DNA from: Candidatus Lindowbacteria bacterium RIFCSPLOWO2_12_FULL_62_27
Lineage (GTDB): Bacteria > Lindowbacteria > 2-12-FULL-62-27
DNA: 64,000 nucleotides
Assembly: GCA_001784175.1 (NCBI GenBank)
Contig: MFPR01000003.1
Coordinates: forward strand, 1-64,000
Direction: 5' to 3'
Shown here: positions 44,413 to 54,800 of the stretch, piece by piece
How the letters are laid out: each line of letters begins with the position of its first letter
Position numbering within the stretch: the first letter of the stretch is position 1
Position numbers and translations under genes: made by a program
The notes under the pieces: model-generated
The model's database searches: none
Told to the model about the DNA's origin: nothing
The model's input: only the letters and a program-made list of their open reading frames with translations

Positions 44413-44767
44413 ACGAATTGCCTCCGTGAGTTTTTTCGCCGAAGACAATTCACGTGACGTTCCGGCACAGGCAGGCTTGGGTCTGTTCCGGAAAGCGCTC
44501 ACCAGGAAGTCCGGGCGTGGACCCGTCGTTCCTGTGTCTTCGGCCACTACATGAGATGACCGATTGTTTGGTTCACAAAAGTTCCTCCATTGCATAGGAT
44601 TGACACGATCGACGATCGATCGGTTTTTTTGCTGTAATTTGTACTGTAATTTTCGGTTTATACACCCACCGCATGTTGAAAGCAAGTGTCTTTTTTACGC
44701 ATTGATTCAAAAGCATTTGCTGTTTCCCGCCACCTGACAGCGCGGTTCCAACCTGCGGACATTATCG
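44413..44767. other. Intergenic region upstream of the zinc-ribbon gene
   Basis: No gene seen. It contains a direct repeat CTGTAATTTGTACTGTAATTTT (44633-44654, split as CTGTAATTT and CTGTAATTTT with 12-bp spacing). It also has overlapping CGATCG palindromes (44608-44622) followed by seven T. These could be an operator and a weak terminator; neither is certain. Confidence 0.3.
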
Positions 44768-47700
44768 CTACTTTCCACCGGACTCGTTTCTTTTCAGCAT
44801 AAAGTAGAGCACAGGCACGGCGATGCGCGAGATGAGTGTCGAGGCGATTTCGCCGGCCATCAGAGACACGGCCAGTCCCTGAAAAATGGGATCGAACAGG
44901 ATGACGGATGTGCCGACGATGACGGCGGCGGCGGTGAGCAGCATCGGGCGGAATCGCACGGCGCCGGCATCGACGACCGCGTCCGACAGGGACATCCCCT
45001 GACGCAGGCGAAGCTCGATGAAATCGACAAGGATGATCGAATTTCTCACCACGATACCGGCGCCGGCAATAAAACCGATCATCGACGGCGCTGAAAATTT
45101 TGCGCCGAGGAGGGCGTGCGCGGGGAGAATCCCGATCAGCGCCAGCGGGATCGGAGCCATGATGACGAGCGGCACGGCAAAGGACTGAAACCACGCGACG
45201 ATGAGAATGTAGATCAAAACCAGCACGGCGGCGAAGGCGATTCCGAGATCCCGGAATACATCGGCCGTGACGTCGATCTCGCCGTCCCAGTTCACGGCGT
45301 ATCGATCCGGAACATCGGCCGCGCCGGCCACAAATTGCCGAACCGACGTGCCGTCCGGCGCCTTCAGGCTGTCGATCTCATCCCGCAGGGCAAGCATCGG
45401 ATACACGGGACTCTCGAGTCTGCCTTGCACGTCCGCCACCACATAGACGACGCGTTTCATATTCTTGTGATAAATTGGCTGATCGGCCAGAGTTTTTTCC
45501 CGGCGGGTCAGATAGGAAACCGGTATGAGATTTCCGTTCGGCGACAGGAATCGAATCGATTCGGCTGAATCGAGTTTCGCGCGCAGCGCATCCGGCAATC
45601 GCATCCACACGTCAACCGGCTCGGGCTCGGCCGGAAGATGCGCGAGGCCCAATGACGTTCCGTTCAATGCCACGCGCAGAGTCTGGGCCACCGCATCAGC
45701 CGGAATTCCGTTCAAGCTCGACTTGACGCGGTCCACCGTCAATCGTTCCAGCGGTTGCGTGTCGGAATAATAATAATCGACATCCGTTACCATAGGAGAT
45801 TTCAAAAGAACGCCGCGCAACTGCCGGGCCAGCTCGATTTGACCGGCGTGGTCCGGGCCGTACACCTCCAATACGAGCGTCGAAAGCACCGGCGGGCCCG
45901 GCGGAACTTCGGCAACTTGCACCCGGCCGCCGTATCGACCGATGATGCGATGTATTTCATCCCGGATGGAGACGGCGATCTGATGGCTGCTTCGTTTTCG
46001 GCCGTGTTTTCCGACAAGGTTGACCTGCAAATCCGCCTGATGGGGGCTTTGGCGCAGGAAGTAGTGCCGGACAAGTCCGTTGAAATTGTAGGGAGCGCTT
46101 GTGCCGGCATATATTTCAATGTCGCGAACTTCCGGCACGACCGATTCGATGTATCGCGCCGACTCGTCAGCCGCGCGGCGGGTTTCGGACAGCGCTGTTC
46201 CCTCGGGCATGTTGATCACGACTTGAAACTCGCTCTTGTTGTCAAACGGCAGCATCTTGACGACGACTTGTTTCAGCGGGACAAGCGCCACCGCGGCCGA
46301 GAACAGGACGACCACGACTCCAAAAAAAACGGCGTGCGCACGGCCGCGCGAAAGAAGCGGCGTCATCCATCTGCGATAGAGCCGCGTGAGCCACCCTTCC
46401 GGCTCGACGGACGGGTCGTGCTCGGCCCGCGGGGGCCGCAAGAAGATTCGGGCGGCCCACGGCGTCGCGATGAACGCGACGAGCAGGGAAAAAATCATGG
46501 CGGCGGATGAGCCGATGGGAATGGCCCGCATGTATTCGCCCATGAGGCCGGTCACGAATGCCATCGGCAAAATCGCCGCGATCACTGTCCACGTCGCCAG
46601 CACGGTGGGATTGCCGACTTCCGCCACCGCCTCCACGGCGACCTCCCGAAGCGGCCGGCCCGTATTGGATTTGAGATGCGCGTGGCGTTCGATGTTCTCG
46701 ACCACCACGATCGCGTCGTCGACTAAAATTCCGATGGAGAAAATCAGCGCAAAGAGCGTGATGCGGTTCAGGGTAAAGCCGTACAGATAGAAGAAGAGGA
46801 GCGTGAGCGCCAGCGTCGCCGGAACCGCAAGACCCACGACTGTCGCCCCGCGCCATCCCATCGCCAGCCAGATGAGGAGGATGACCGACACCGTCGCGAT
46901 CATCATGTGATAGAGAAGTTCATTCGATTTTTCGGATGCCGTGCGGCCGTAGTCGCGCGTCACGGTAACGTTCACGCCATCCGGAATCAGCCGCCTCTTG
47001 AGCGCGTCGACTTTTTTCATCACGTCCCGCACGATCCAGACCGCGTTTGATCCGGGACGCTTGGAGATGGAAAGCGTCACGGCCGGATACTCCGCGCCGC
47101 CCGCCGCCTTCGGCCGGATGCTCACGCTCTGCTCGCTTTCGTCCGCGCCATCCTCAAGCCGCGCCACGTCCTTGAGCTGGACCGCCCGGCCGCCGCTCAC
47201 GCCCACGACGATCGATTCGAGGTCGGCCAGCGTCCGGATGAACGATTCCGTCTCGATCTCAAGAAAGCGCCGGTCGCCGGAAAGATGCCCCGCCGGAAGC
47301 CGCGTGTTGAATGCCGAGATGCGCGCGGCCACGTCCAGCGGGGTGATGTGCGCCTCGGCCAGCCTGTCGGGATCAAAAAAGATTTTAAACGTCCGACGAT
47401 GTCCGCCGATCAAAAGCGTTTCGGAAATATTTTCGAGCGTGTTGATTTCCCGGCGGACTTCCGCGGCGATTCGCCGAAGCGCCACGTCGTCGAGGTCATC
47501 GCGGGCTGTCCAGAACGTGAGCGCCAGGATCGGCACGTCGTCGATGCTCCGGGGTTTGATGAGCGGCATCGCCGCGCCCGGCGGTACGAAATCCGCGTTG
47601 GACTGAACTTTCGCAAACAGTTTCGCCAGGCTCTCCGCCGGGTCGGATCCGACTTTGAACCGGACGATGATCATTCCGAGATTCGGCGCGGAGGTGGAGT

Positions 47701-47968
47701 AGACGTATTCGACCCCGGGGATCTCCCAGAGCTTGCGCTCGCCGAGGTCCGCGATGCGTTTCTCGACCTCCTCCGCGCTCGAGCCGGGCATCGGCACGAA
47801 GATGTCGAAGAAGGGCACGCGGATCTGCGGCTCCTCTTCACGCGGCAGTTGGTACACGGCGAAAAGGCCGAGCAGAATCGAAGCGATCAGGATGAGGGGT
47901 GTGAGTTTCGAATCGACGAATGCGTTCGCCGTTAATCCGGCGAATCCCAGGCGTTCTTTGTCCGGCAT
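44768..47968 (-). CDS. RND efflux pump, multidrug-type (HAE)
   Basis: A 1066-residue inner-membrane proton antiporter with two halves of six TM helices. LPREEEPQIRVPFFDIFVPM opens the pore domain after TM1. The TM4 proton relay GILVDDAIVVVENIE has the adjacent Asp pair typical of drug-type RND pumps. TM10 includes IGFIAGAGIVVRNSIILVDF. Such pumps need an outer-membrane channel and a periplasmic adaptor. The channel gene precedes it by 17 nt, but no adaptor gene is present. The substrate is unknown. Confidence 0.9.
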   Translation of the reverse strand: MPDKERLGFAGLTANAFVDSKLTPLILIASILLGLFAVYQLPREEEPQIRVPFFDIFVPMPGSSAEEVEKRIADLGERKLWEIPGVEYVYSTSAPNLGMIIVRFKVGSDPAESLAKLFAKVQSNADFVPPGAAMPLIKPRSIDDVPILALTFWTARDDLDDVALRRIAAEVRREINTLENISETLLIGGHRRTFKIFFDPDRLAEAHITPLDVAARISAFNTRLPAGHLSGDRRFLEIETESFIRTLADLESIVVGVSGGRAVQLKDVARLEDGADESEQSVSIRPKAAGGAEYPAVTLSISKRPGSNAVWIVRDVMKKVDALKRRLIPDGVNVTVTRDYGRTASEKSNELLYHMMIATVSVILLIWLAMGWRGATVVGLAVPATLALTLLFFYLYGFTLNRITLFALIFSIGILVDDAIVVVENIERHAHLKSNTGRPLREVAVEAVAEVGNPTVLATWTVIAAILPMAFVTGLMGEYMRAIPIGSSAAMIFSLLVAFIATPWAARIFLRPPRAEHDPSVEPEGWLTRLYRRWMTPLLSRGRAHAVFFGVVVVLFSAAVALVPLKQVVVKMLPFDNKSEFQVVINMPEGTALSETRRAADESARYIESVVPEVRDIEIYAGTSAPYNFNGLVRHYFLRQSPHQADLQVNLVGKHGRKRSSHQIAVSIRDEIHRIIGRYGGRVQVAEVPPGPPVLSTLVLEVYGPDHAGQIELARQLRGVLLKSPMVTDVDYYYSDTQPLERLTVDRVKSSLNGIPADAVAQTLRVALNGTSLGLAHLPAEPEPVDVWMRLPDALRAKLDSAESIRFLSPNGNLIPVSYLTRREKTLADQPIYHKNMKRVVYVVADVQGRLESPVYPMLALRDEIDSLKAPDGTSVRQFVAGAADVPDRYAVNWDGEIDVTADVFRDLGIAFAAVLVLIYILIVAWFQSFAVPLVIMAPIPLALIGILPAHALLGAKFSAPSMIGFIAGAGIVVRNSIILVDFIELRLRQGMSLSDAVVDAGAVRFRPMLLTAAAVIVGTSVILFDPIFQGLAVSLMAGEIASTLISRIAVPVLYFMLKRNESGGK

Positions 47969-47985
47969 CGGAAGAGAATTCGCGG

Positions 47986-49329
47986 CTATTTCAGCTCGGC
48001 CGGCACAGATTCCAATTTGCCGGCCGACAAAAGGAGCCGCGCGTAGGCCGTCCGAAATTCGAAATAGGTCCGGTTGAGATTGGCGTGGCTTTGGTAGAGC
48101 GCTTGTTCCGCCTGCAGAACGTCCGCGATGCTCTGCTTGCCGCTTTTGTATAGTTTGCGGAACATCGCCAGCGCCTCTTTTGACTCGGAAAGCGTCTGCC
48201 GGGCAACGGGGATTTCCTCGCGGAGGGAATCATACTCGTGAAGCCGGCGCTCGAAATCGAGTTCCGTTTCATCTTTTACGGAATCGGCCTGCGCTTCGAC
48301 CTGTTTGAGTTCCGCTTTGCGCAGTCCCTCCCGCGCATGGTCCGAAGGATCAAAGATCGGCGAGGTGAGCCGCAGGCCGATCGAATAATTATTGGAGTGC
48401 TGATCCGCCGAACGGGCGTTCTCCTCCATCTGTCCGAATCCGGTGATGACCGGCCGGCCAAACTTGGACTCGGCGTCGAGCGTTCGCTTCGCCGCCGCGG
48501 TCCGCTCCCGCGTCGCCCGCCGCGCCGGACGGCGGTCCAGCGATTCCAGAAGGATTGCCGGATTGGATATCGGCGGACTGTCCATGTCGAGCCGTCCCGT
48601 GGGTTCCAGAGCCTGCGCCGGCGGCTGGCCCATTGTGATGTTGAGCGCGGCGCTCGCGGTCTTGATCCGGGATTTCGCCCGGACATGCGCTTGTTTCATC
48701 TGCCCCAAGATGGCGCGCGCAAAATGATAGTCGGATCCGAGGACAAGCCCCTGATTTTTCAGCGCGAGCGCGTCGCGAATCTCGTCGTCGGATTCATCGA
48801 TTCGCGCTTGAATCACAAGCGCGTCCGCCCGGGCCAGGATGAGCGAATAGAACTGCTCGATGGTTTGGTACAGGACGTCCTGCGTGACCGAGCGCAGATT
48901 CTCCTCCGCCGAACGCACCTGTGCCCGCGCGGCCTCCATCCGGTCGGCGCGCTGAGGATCATGAACGGAGAGATTAAGCGCCAGCCGGCCTTGAACGTTC
49001 TGATATGCGCGCGGGTCCTGCAATTGATCAGGCTGAAGGTCTCGCGTCGTCGCACGAGACTGGAGGAGTTTGACACCAAGCCCCTCTTGCGGGTTGTCGC
49101 CCTGAACGGCGCCGCCGGAGAGCGTCAGGGACGGTTCATACCCGGCCTCGACGGCTTTCAGCCCGGCCTTCGCCACCTCCACCCGCGCCTTCGCTTCGGC
49201 GATGGCCGGATGGCGGGCCAGCGACTCGCGCGCGGCTTCGTCGAGCGTGACGGCGGAGGCCGGGTGGATGAAGAACCCCGGTGCGGAAATAAACGTCAGA
49301 AGAAACCACGCCTTATTGGCGGGTGACAT
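47986..49329 (-). CDS. TolC-family outer-membrane efflux protein
   Basis: A 447-residue exported channel protein: signal peptide (AWFLLTFISAPGFFIHPASA), then LDEAARESLARHPAIAEAKAR and a second structural repeat near LDRRPARRATRERTAAAKR, with long amphipathic helices (ETELDFERRLHEYDSLREEI) that form the periplasmic tunnel. Ending EFRTAYARLLLSAGKLESVP is usual. It lies upstream of the RND pump. Its start overlaps the amidotransferase gene by 17 bp. Confidence 0.9.
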   Translation of the reverse strand: MSPANKAWFLLTFISAPGFFIHPASAVTLDEAARESLARHPAIAEAKARVEVAKAGLKAVEAGYEPSLTLSGGAVQGDNPQEGLGVKLLQSRATTRDLQPDQLQDPRAYQNVQGRLALNLSVHDPQRADRMEAARAQVRSAEENLRSVTQDVLYQTIEQFYSLILARADALVIQARIDESDDEIRDALALKNQGLVLGSDYHFARAILGQMKQAHVRAKSRIKTASAALNITMGQPPAQALEPTGRLDMDSPPISNPAILLESLDRRPARRATRERTAAAKRTLDAESKFGRPVITGFGQMEENARSADQHSNNYSIGLRLTSPIFDPSDHAREGLRKAELKQVEAQADSVKDETELDFERRLHEYDSLREEIPVARQTLSESKEALAMFRKLYKSGKQSIADVLQAEQALYQSHANLNRTYFEFRTAYARLLLSAGKLESVPAELK

Positions 49330-49999
49330 AGTTCAACACCTCGGTCATGATATCGTGGATGCGGGCATATGACTCGGCCGGCGCTTTGCGCATCGCCGAC
49401 TCGGTTTGAATGAAGTCGTCATCAACCAATTCAGACTGGCAGTGAGAAATGAGCGCGTCAAGACTCTGCGGAGTTGTTTCAAGATGGAACTGAAGGCCGA
49501 TGACATTCGAGCCGATCTGAAAGGCCTGATTGTCGCACCCGTCGCTCCGGGCCAGCCGCGCGGCGCCATCCGGCAGGTCGAAGGTTTCGCCATGCCAGTG
49601 AAAGACGGTGGCCGTTTCCGGAAACCGGAAAAGACCGGGTTGGTCCGACGTTCCGTGGATGTCAAACCATCCGATTTCCTTGCAACGCCCGGGATAAACG
49701 CGCGAGCCGAGCGCTGCGGCGATAAGTTGCGCCCCGAGACAAATGCCAAGCACCGCTTTGCCCGCGCGAATGGCGCCTGAAACGAACCGCTTCTCATCCC
49801 GGAGCCACGGCAGCGTTGACTCGTCGTTGACGCTCATAGGTCCGCCCATGACGAGAATAAGATCGAGATCCGCCACGTCCGGCAACGCGGGTGATTCGTA
49901 GAAGCGCGTGTATCCGACGGCCGCGCCGCGTTCGGACAACCATGATTCGATGCTTCCGATCCCCTCAAAGGGGGCGTGCTGCAGCACGTGAATATTCAT
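49313..49999 (-). CDS. Class I glutamine amidotransferase-like protein
   Basis: A 228-residue GATase1 domain. LILVMGGPMSVND is the oxyanion region, GICLGAQLIAAALG holds the nucleophile Cys, and GLQFHLETTPQS holds the His and Glu of the triad. It resembles the stand-alone GuaA-like amidotransferases (YP_ family 'glutamine amidotransferase'), whose substrate is usually unknown. GAGG precedes ATG 49999; GTG 50005 is an alternative. It overlaps the tolC gene, so it may share its transcript, though a link with efflux is not evident. Confidence 0.87.
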   Translation of the reverse strand: MNIHVLQHAPFEGIGSIESWLSERGAAVGYTRFYESPALPDVADLDLILVMGGPMSVNDESTLPWLRDEKRFVSGAIRAGKAVLGICLGAQLIAAALGSRVYPGRCKEIGWFDIHGTSDQPGLFRFPETATVFHWHGETFDLPDGAARLARSDGCDNQAFQIGSNVIGLQFHLETTPQSLDALISHCQSELVDDDFIQTESAMRKAPAESYARIHDIMTEVLNYVTRQ

Positions 50000-50291
50000 T
50001 CGCACCTCGATTCGAGCAGGACGCGTCTCCGATCACTCATCTCGCCGCCGAACCTTCACTCCCATCGTTTTCTTCTTCATCGTCCGCCACTCCCGCCGCA
50101 TCTGGCGTATACATTTCTATTTCACTATATAGCGTTATCTCCATGCTTGCAATAAGCGTGTAGGACATCGGGGCTATTGATTCCAAGTGAACTTGGGTCA
50201 GTCCGGGCGTTGGTGAATATACCAGACCCGACAATGAGGGGTTTGTTGGGATCATTTACAACCTATTCGCCGTATGGCAATCTTCCGGACA
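50000..50291. other. Divergent intergenic region
   Basis: No supported gene. An AT-rich patch (TTTCTATTTCACTATATAGCG, about 50114-50133) may hold promoters for the amidotransferase operon on one side and the metal-efflux operon on the other. A clear operator was not found. Confidence 0.3.
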
Positions 50292-50552
50292 ATGAAACCT
50301 GCGGTTTTAGTGCTTCTGTTTCTTTTCACATTCGGCGTCGGTCTCGACAGCGTGGATTTGGATTGCGCCGGTCTCGGGGCCGGCCAGTCGTGTCATTCGT
50401 GCGTGTGTCAGCTCCATGGAACAGGACCGGCCACTATGGCCGCTGCACCCACGGTTCTGCCCGCCGCCATCCTTTTCCCCGCTCCCGACGTTTCTGCCCG
50501 AGATTTTATTTTTGTGAAAGGAATTTTTCGGCCACCCGCAATTCCCGCCTGA
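50292..50552 (+). CDS. Small exported Cys-rich protein before the metal efflux genes
   Basis: An 86-residue protein with a signal-type start (KPAVLVLLFLFTFGVG), then DLDCAGLGAGQSCHSCVCQL, where three Cys and a His are packed in CHSCVC. Small periplasmic proteins of this build (CzcI/CopL-like in layout) commonly lead heavy-metal efflux operons, where they may bind the metal. Family identity is not proven. The outer-membrane gene starts 88 nt downstream. ATG 50292 is preferred to 50274 for the signal peptide. Confidence 0.55.
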   Translation: MKPAVLVLLFLFTFGVGLDSVDLDCAGLGAGQSCHSCVCQLHGTGPATMAAAPTVLPAAILFPAPDVSARDFIFVKGIFRPPAIPA

Positions 50553-50640
50553 TTCGCTCCAACGTTCGCCCCGTGTCTCTTTTGATTTTGTAATTTTGTA
50601 ACTAGCGGCGTTCGTCCGCCGTTATCATAAGGAGGATTCC

Positions 50641-51880
50641 ATGCGTCTTTTGTCATTTTTCATCATCTTTGCACTATGGCCCGCGGTAACATCCGCGCAG
50701 GAGCCGCTTGCATTATCCGATCTCATCCGGCTCGCGATCGATCAAAACGAACAGATCGCGGCGTTCAAAGCCCGCGCGGAACAAAAACGCCTGGAGGCCG
50801 GGCAGGCCAAAACCATGCCCAACCCCGAGGTCGAATTCAGAACCGGCCGCCGGGAAGTTAATCCCAGAAGCGGCCCCCTGCGTGAAATCTCCGTTGCCCA
50901 GCCGATCCTCTATCCCGGCAAGCAGGCGCTTCGTGCGGCCGTGTTGGAGACCGAGGCCGAAGAGGAGTGCGTGAGGCAACACCAGACCGAACATGCCGTC
51001 GCCCTTGAGACCGTTCGCGCCTCCTATGAATATGGTCTGGCCCGGCGCAAGGCGGACGCCGTCGTCGAAAAACTCCGGCATTTTGAGTCTGTGCGCGCCT
51101 TCCTTTCCGGGCGCGTGTTCGCTTCGCCTCAAAAAAAAGCCGAGGCGCAAATCGTCGAAAGCCGCTTGCACAATCACACGTCCGTCAGCTTCAGCGCCAC
51201 GGCGGAGGCGCGGGCGGCATTCGAGAAACTCAATTTTCTGGTCCAGCTCCCGGGCGACACGAATCCAACCGTTCGTCTCATCTGGTTCACCGGCCGAACG
51301 CCTCTGGACGAACAAGGTCTTCTGGCGCAGGCACGGTTGAAAAATCCTTCACTGCTCACGCAAGAGCTGGAAGTTACCGGAGCGCGAACGGAGGCCGACA
51401 TGGCCGCCGTCGAGATCATGCCCGATTTTTCCGTCTCGGCGTTCGCCCAGCGGGGACGCGCGGTTGAAACCGAACGAAATCGGGGCGTCGGCGTGGGCCT
51501 GTCGATTCCGATTTTCAATCTCAACAAAAAAGGCGTTGCCGCGGCCAAAGCGCGGGTGAAGGCGGAGGAAGCGGCGCTGTCACACGCCCGGCGGCGGCTG
51601 GAAAGCGAACTGCGGCGGCGGTTCGCGGAATTTGAAAACGCCCGGCAGTTGGCCGCCCGTTATCCGGAATCGCGGCTCGACGACATGCACAAGGATTTTG
51701 AGAAGGTCGAGGAGGAATTTCGAAAGGGCCGCGTGGACCTGCTGATTTTTTTGGAGGTCGAAGAGGAAATTGCTTCTACAGTTGACTCTTGCCGCCCAGA
51801 TGTCCATGGCCACCGCCGCCATTGAGATTTTCGCCCTGTCCGGCGAAACGGAATTTCTACCCCGGTTGGAGTCGTTTTAA
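50641..51880 (+). pseudogene. czcC: CzcC-like outer-membrane efflux protein, frameshifted near its end
   Basis: TolC/CzcC family: signal peptide (LLSFFIIFALWPAVTSA), LSDLIRLAIDQNEQIAAFKAR, REISVAQPILYPGKQALRA, and helices typical of the channel. The main frame stops at 51825 after FLEVEEEIASTVDSCRPD, an unlikely tail. Removing one A at about 51770 (GAGGAAATT) restores LLLQLTLAAQMSMATAAIEI, then FALSGETEFLPRLESF, ending at 51880, just before the RND start at 51890. So there is a one-base insertion or an assembly error; the altered part is only the last 35 residues. AAGGAGG precedes the start. Confidence 0.8.
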
Positions 51881-51889
51881 CAGCGCGCC

Positions 51890-54800
51890 ATGCTGAACGC
51901 CATCGTCCAAAAAGTCCTGAAGCGGCCGTATACGACCATTCTATTTTTCGTGGCCTTCGCCGCCGCCAGTGTCTTTCTCATTCCGCTCATTCCCATTGAC
52001 GCCACGCCCGACATTACGAACGTCCAGGTCCTCGTCAATACGCTTACCGGCGGCCTCGACCCGGAACAGATCGAAAAAAGCGTCACCACGCCCATCGAGT
52101 CTGAAATGGGCGGCATCGCCGGCGTGAAGGAAGTCCGGTCGCTCTCCAAAAACGGCCTCTCGCAAGTGGTGGTCGTCTTCGAGGACGGAGCCGACATCTA
52201 CTGGGCGCGCCAGCAGGTTTCCGAACGGCTCCAGGCCATCCGCGAAAATCTGCCGGACGGCCTTTCACCGGAACTTGCGCCCATCTCGACGGGCTTGGGC
52301 GAAGTGCTCATGTACGTCGTCCTGGCCAAACCTGAAACGCCGCTCGCGCAAAAAAACGAGATCGACCGGCTTCTCTATCTTCGCACGATTCAGGATTTCG
52401 TCATCCGCCGCTACATCAAGGCGAACTGCGCCGATATCGCCGAGGTGGACGCCACCGGCGGATTCAAAAAAGAAATTCACGTCAACGTCGATCCGGCCCG
52501 GCTCGAGGATCAAGGGCTTGGGATCGAAGACATCGTCCGGAAACTGGAGACGGTGGGCGAAAGTTTCGGCGGCGGATACATTCAGCATGAGGGGAGGCAG
52601 GTCATCGTCCGCACCGCGGGATCCCCCAATCTGGACCGGATTCGCCGGATCGCCGTCAAGCTCGATGTGCGCGGCCGCCCGGTTTTTTTGAGCGAGGTCG
52701 CCGACGTGTGGGAAGGATTCGTTCAGCGCCAGGGCGCGGCGACGTACGCCGGCGAGGAAACGGTGCTGGGCATCGTTCTCATGCGAAGCGGCGCCAATTC
52801 CCGAAGGGTTTCAATCGACGCCGAACGGGCGCTGGCGGAAATTCCCCTGCCCGGCGATGTCGAAGTCAAGATCCTCTATTCGAGGCGGTATCTGGTGGAC
52901 GCGACCATCCACACCGTCGCCAAGAATCTGGCCGAGGGCGCGGTTCTGGTCGTCCTCGTGCTCCTCCTCATCCTCGGCAATTTCCGGGCCGCCCTGATCG
53001 TGTCCCTGGCGATTCCGCTCTCGATGCTCTTCGCCGCCGCGGGCATGAAATATTTCGGGATTTCGGCCAACCTCATGAGTCTCGGCGCCATCGATTTCGG
53101 GCTCCTCGTGGACGCGTCGGTCGTCCTCATCGAAAACATTTTAAGGCGCATGTCCCAAAAATCCGGCGACCGCCTGAATCTCGTTCTCGATTCGGTGAAA
53201 GAGGTGTTGTTGCCTGTGACGATCGGACTTCTTCTCATCATGGCCGTCTACGTCCCGATTTTGGCGCTGGAGGGCATCGAGGGGAAACTTTTCAAGCCGA
53301 TGGCGCTGACGGTGCTCATGGCGCTGGCGTCGTCCTTGGCCGTCGCGGTCGCGCTCATGCCGGTTTTGGCGTATCTGGTGTTGCGACCGCCGGCGCGCGA
53401 ACATAAGGAAACGGCGTTGTTCAACCTTGCGCAAAAAATGTACCGGCCCCTCCTCAATTTTGCGTTGAACCACCGGGCGGTTCTGTTCATCGGCGTTGCG
53501 ATTCTCGCCGGAGCGTCCCTTTTTGTCTTCAGCCGAATGGGCGCCGACTTTATGCCGCCGCTTGACGAAGGCGATCTGGTCGTGAATCTGACGCGGGACA
53601 GCGGCATCGCGCTCGACGAATCGGTGAGGATCCAGAAAATGTCGGATCGCATCATCGCCGGGTTCCCCGAGGTCGAACACGTCTTTTCCCGCACCGGAAC
53701 TCCGGAGTCGGCCACCGACCCCATGGGCGTGCATTTGTCCGACGTGTTCGTCATTCTGAATAAGACAGGCAAGGGGCGAACAAAGGAGGAACTGTTCGAA
53801 GCAATCCGAGAGGCGATCGAGCGGGAGGCGCCCGGGCAGGAGGTGATGGCGAATCAGCCCATCGAGATGCGTTTTTCCGAAATCCTCGAAGGCACCCGCG
53901 CCGACGTGTCGCTTCGCATCTACGGGCCTGAACTCGAAACGCTCATGGAGCTCCTGGAAACGTCCAAGGCAACCCTCGAAACGATCCGGGGCGCGTCGGA
54001 AGTGGAACTCGACGGCCTCACGGCGCTTCGAAAAAGTTCCGTCTTGAGCGTCCGGCCCGACGACGAAAAATTGGCGCGTTACGGCGTCGATCTTGGCCGG
54101 GTCAACTGGCTTCTCGAAACCGCCATGGCCGGCCGCCCGGTCGGCAGTTACTACGAAAACCAGTGGCGGTTTCCGATCGTCGTCCGGCTGGATGACCGCT
54201 ATCGTAAAAACCCGGGTGAAATCGCGCGCCTGCCCGTGGGTCTGCCCGATGGCGGCTCCGTGCCTCTCTCGGCGCTGGCCGATATTGACCGGCAAGATCA
54301 CGTGACGACCATCGCGCACGATCAAGGCGAGCGATACGCCGCCGTCGCCATCAATCTATCGACCGACCGCGACATCCAGAGTTTTGTGGCCGATGCGAAA
54401 GAGACCCTGGCGTCGAATCTCGCCCTGCCGGCGGGCTACCGGCTGTCGTGGGGCGGACAGTTCAAAAATCTGGAGCGGGCGTCGGCGCGTCTCCGGGTGA
54501 TTGTCCCGCTGATATTGCTGGTGATTTTTCTCGCGCTCGTCAGCCAGTTCGGCCGCGTCCGTCAGGCGCTGATCGTCTATTTGAGCATCCCGTTCGCGAT
54601 GACGGGCGGCGTGTTCTCTCTATATTTAAGAGACATCCCCTTCAGCATCTCGGCCGCCGTCGGATTCATCGCCCTCACCGGCATCGCGATTCTGAACGCG
54701 ATGGTCCTCGTCACGTTTTTCAATCAGCTCCGACAATCCGGCATGCCTCTGGATCAAGCGGTAACCGAAGGCGCCGAAACGCGCCTGCGCCCCGTGCTGA

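Noticed and set aside
44585-44640. CGATCG palindromes followed by T-run as a plus-strand terminator
   Set aside because: No plus-strand gene ends nearby and the stem is made only of overlapping self-complementary hexamers.
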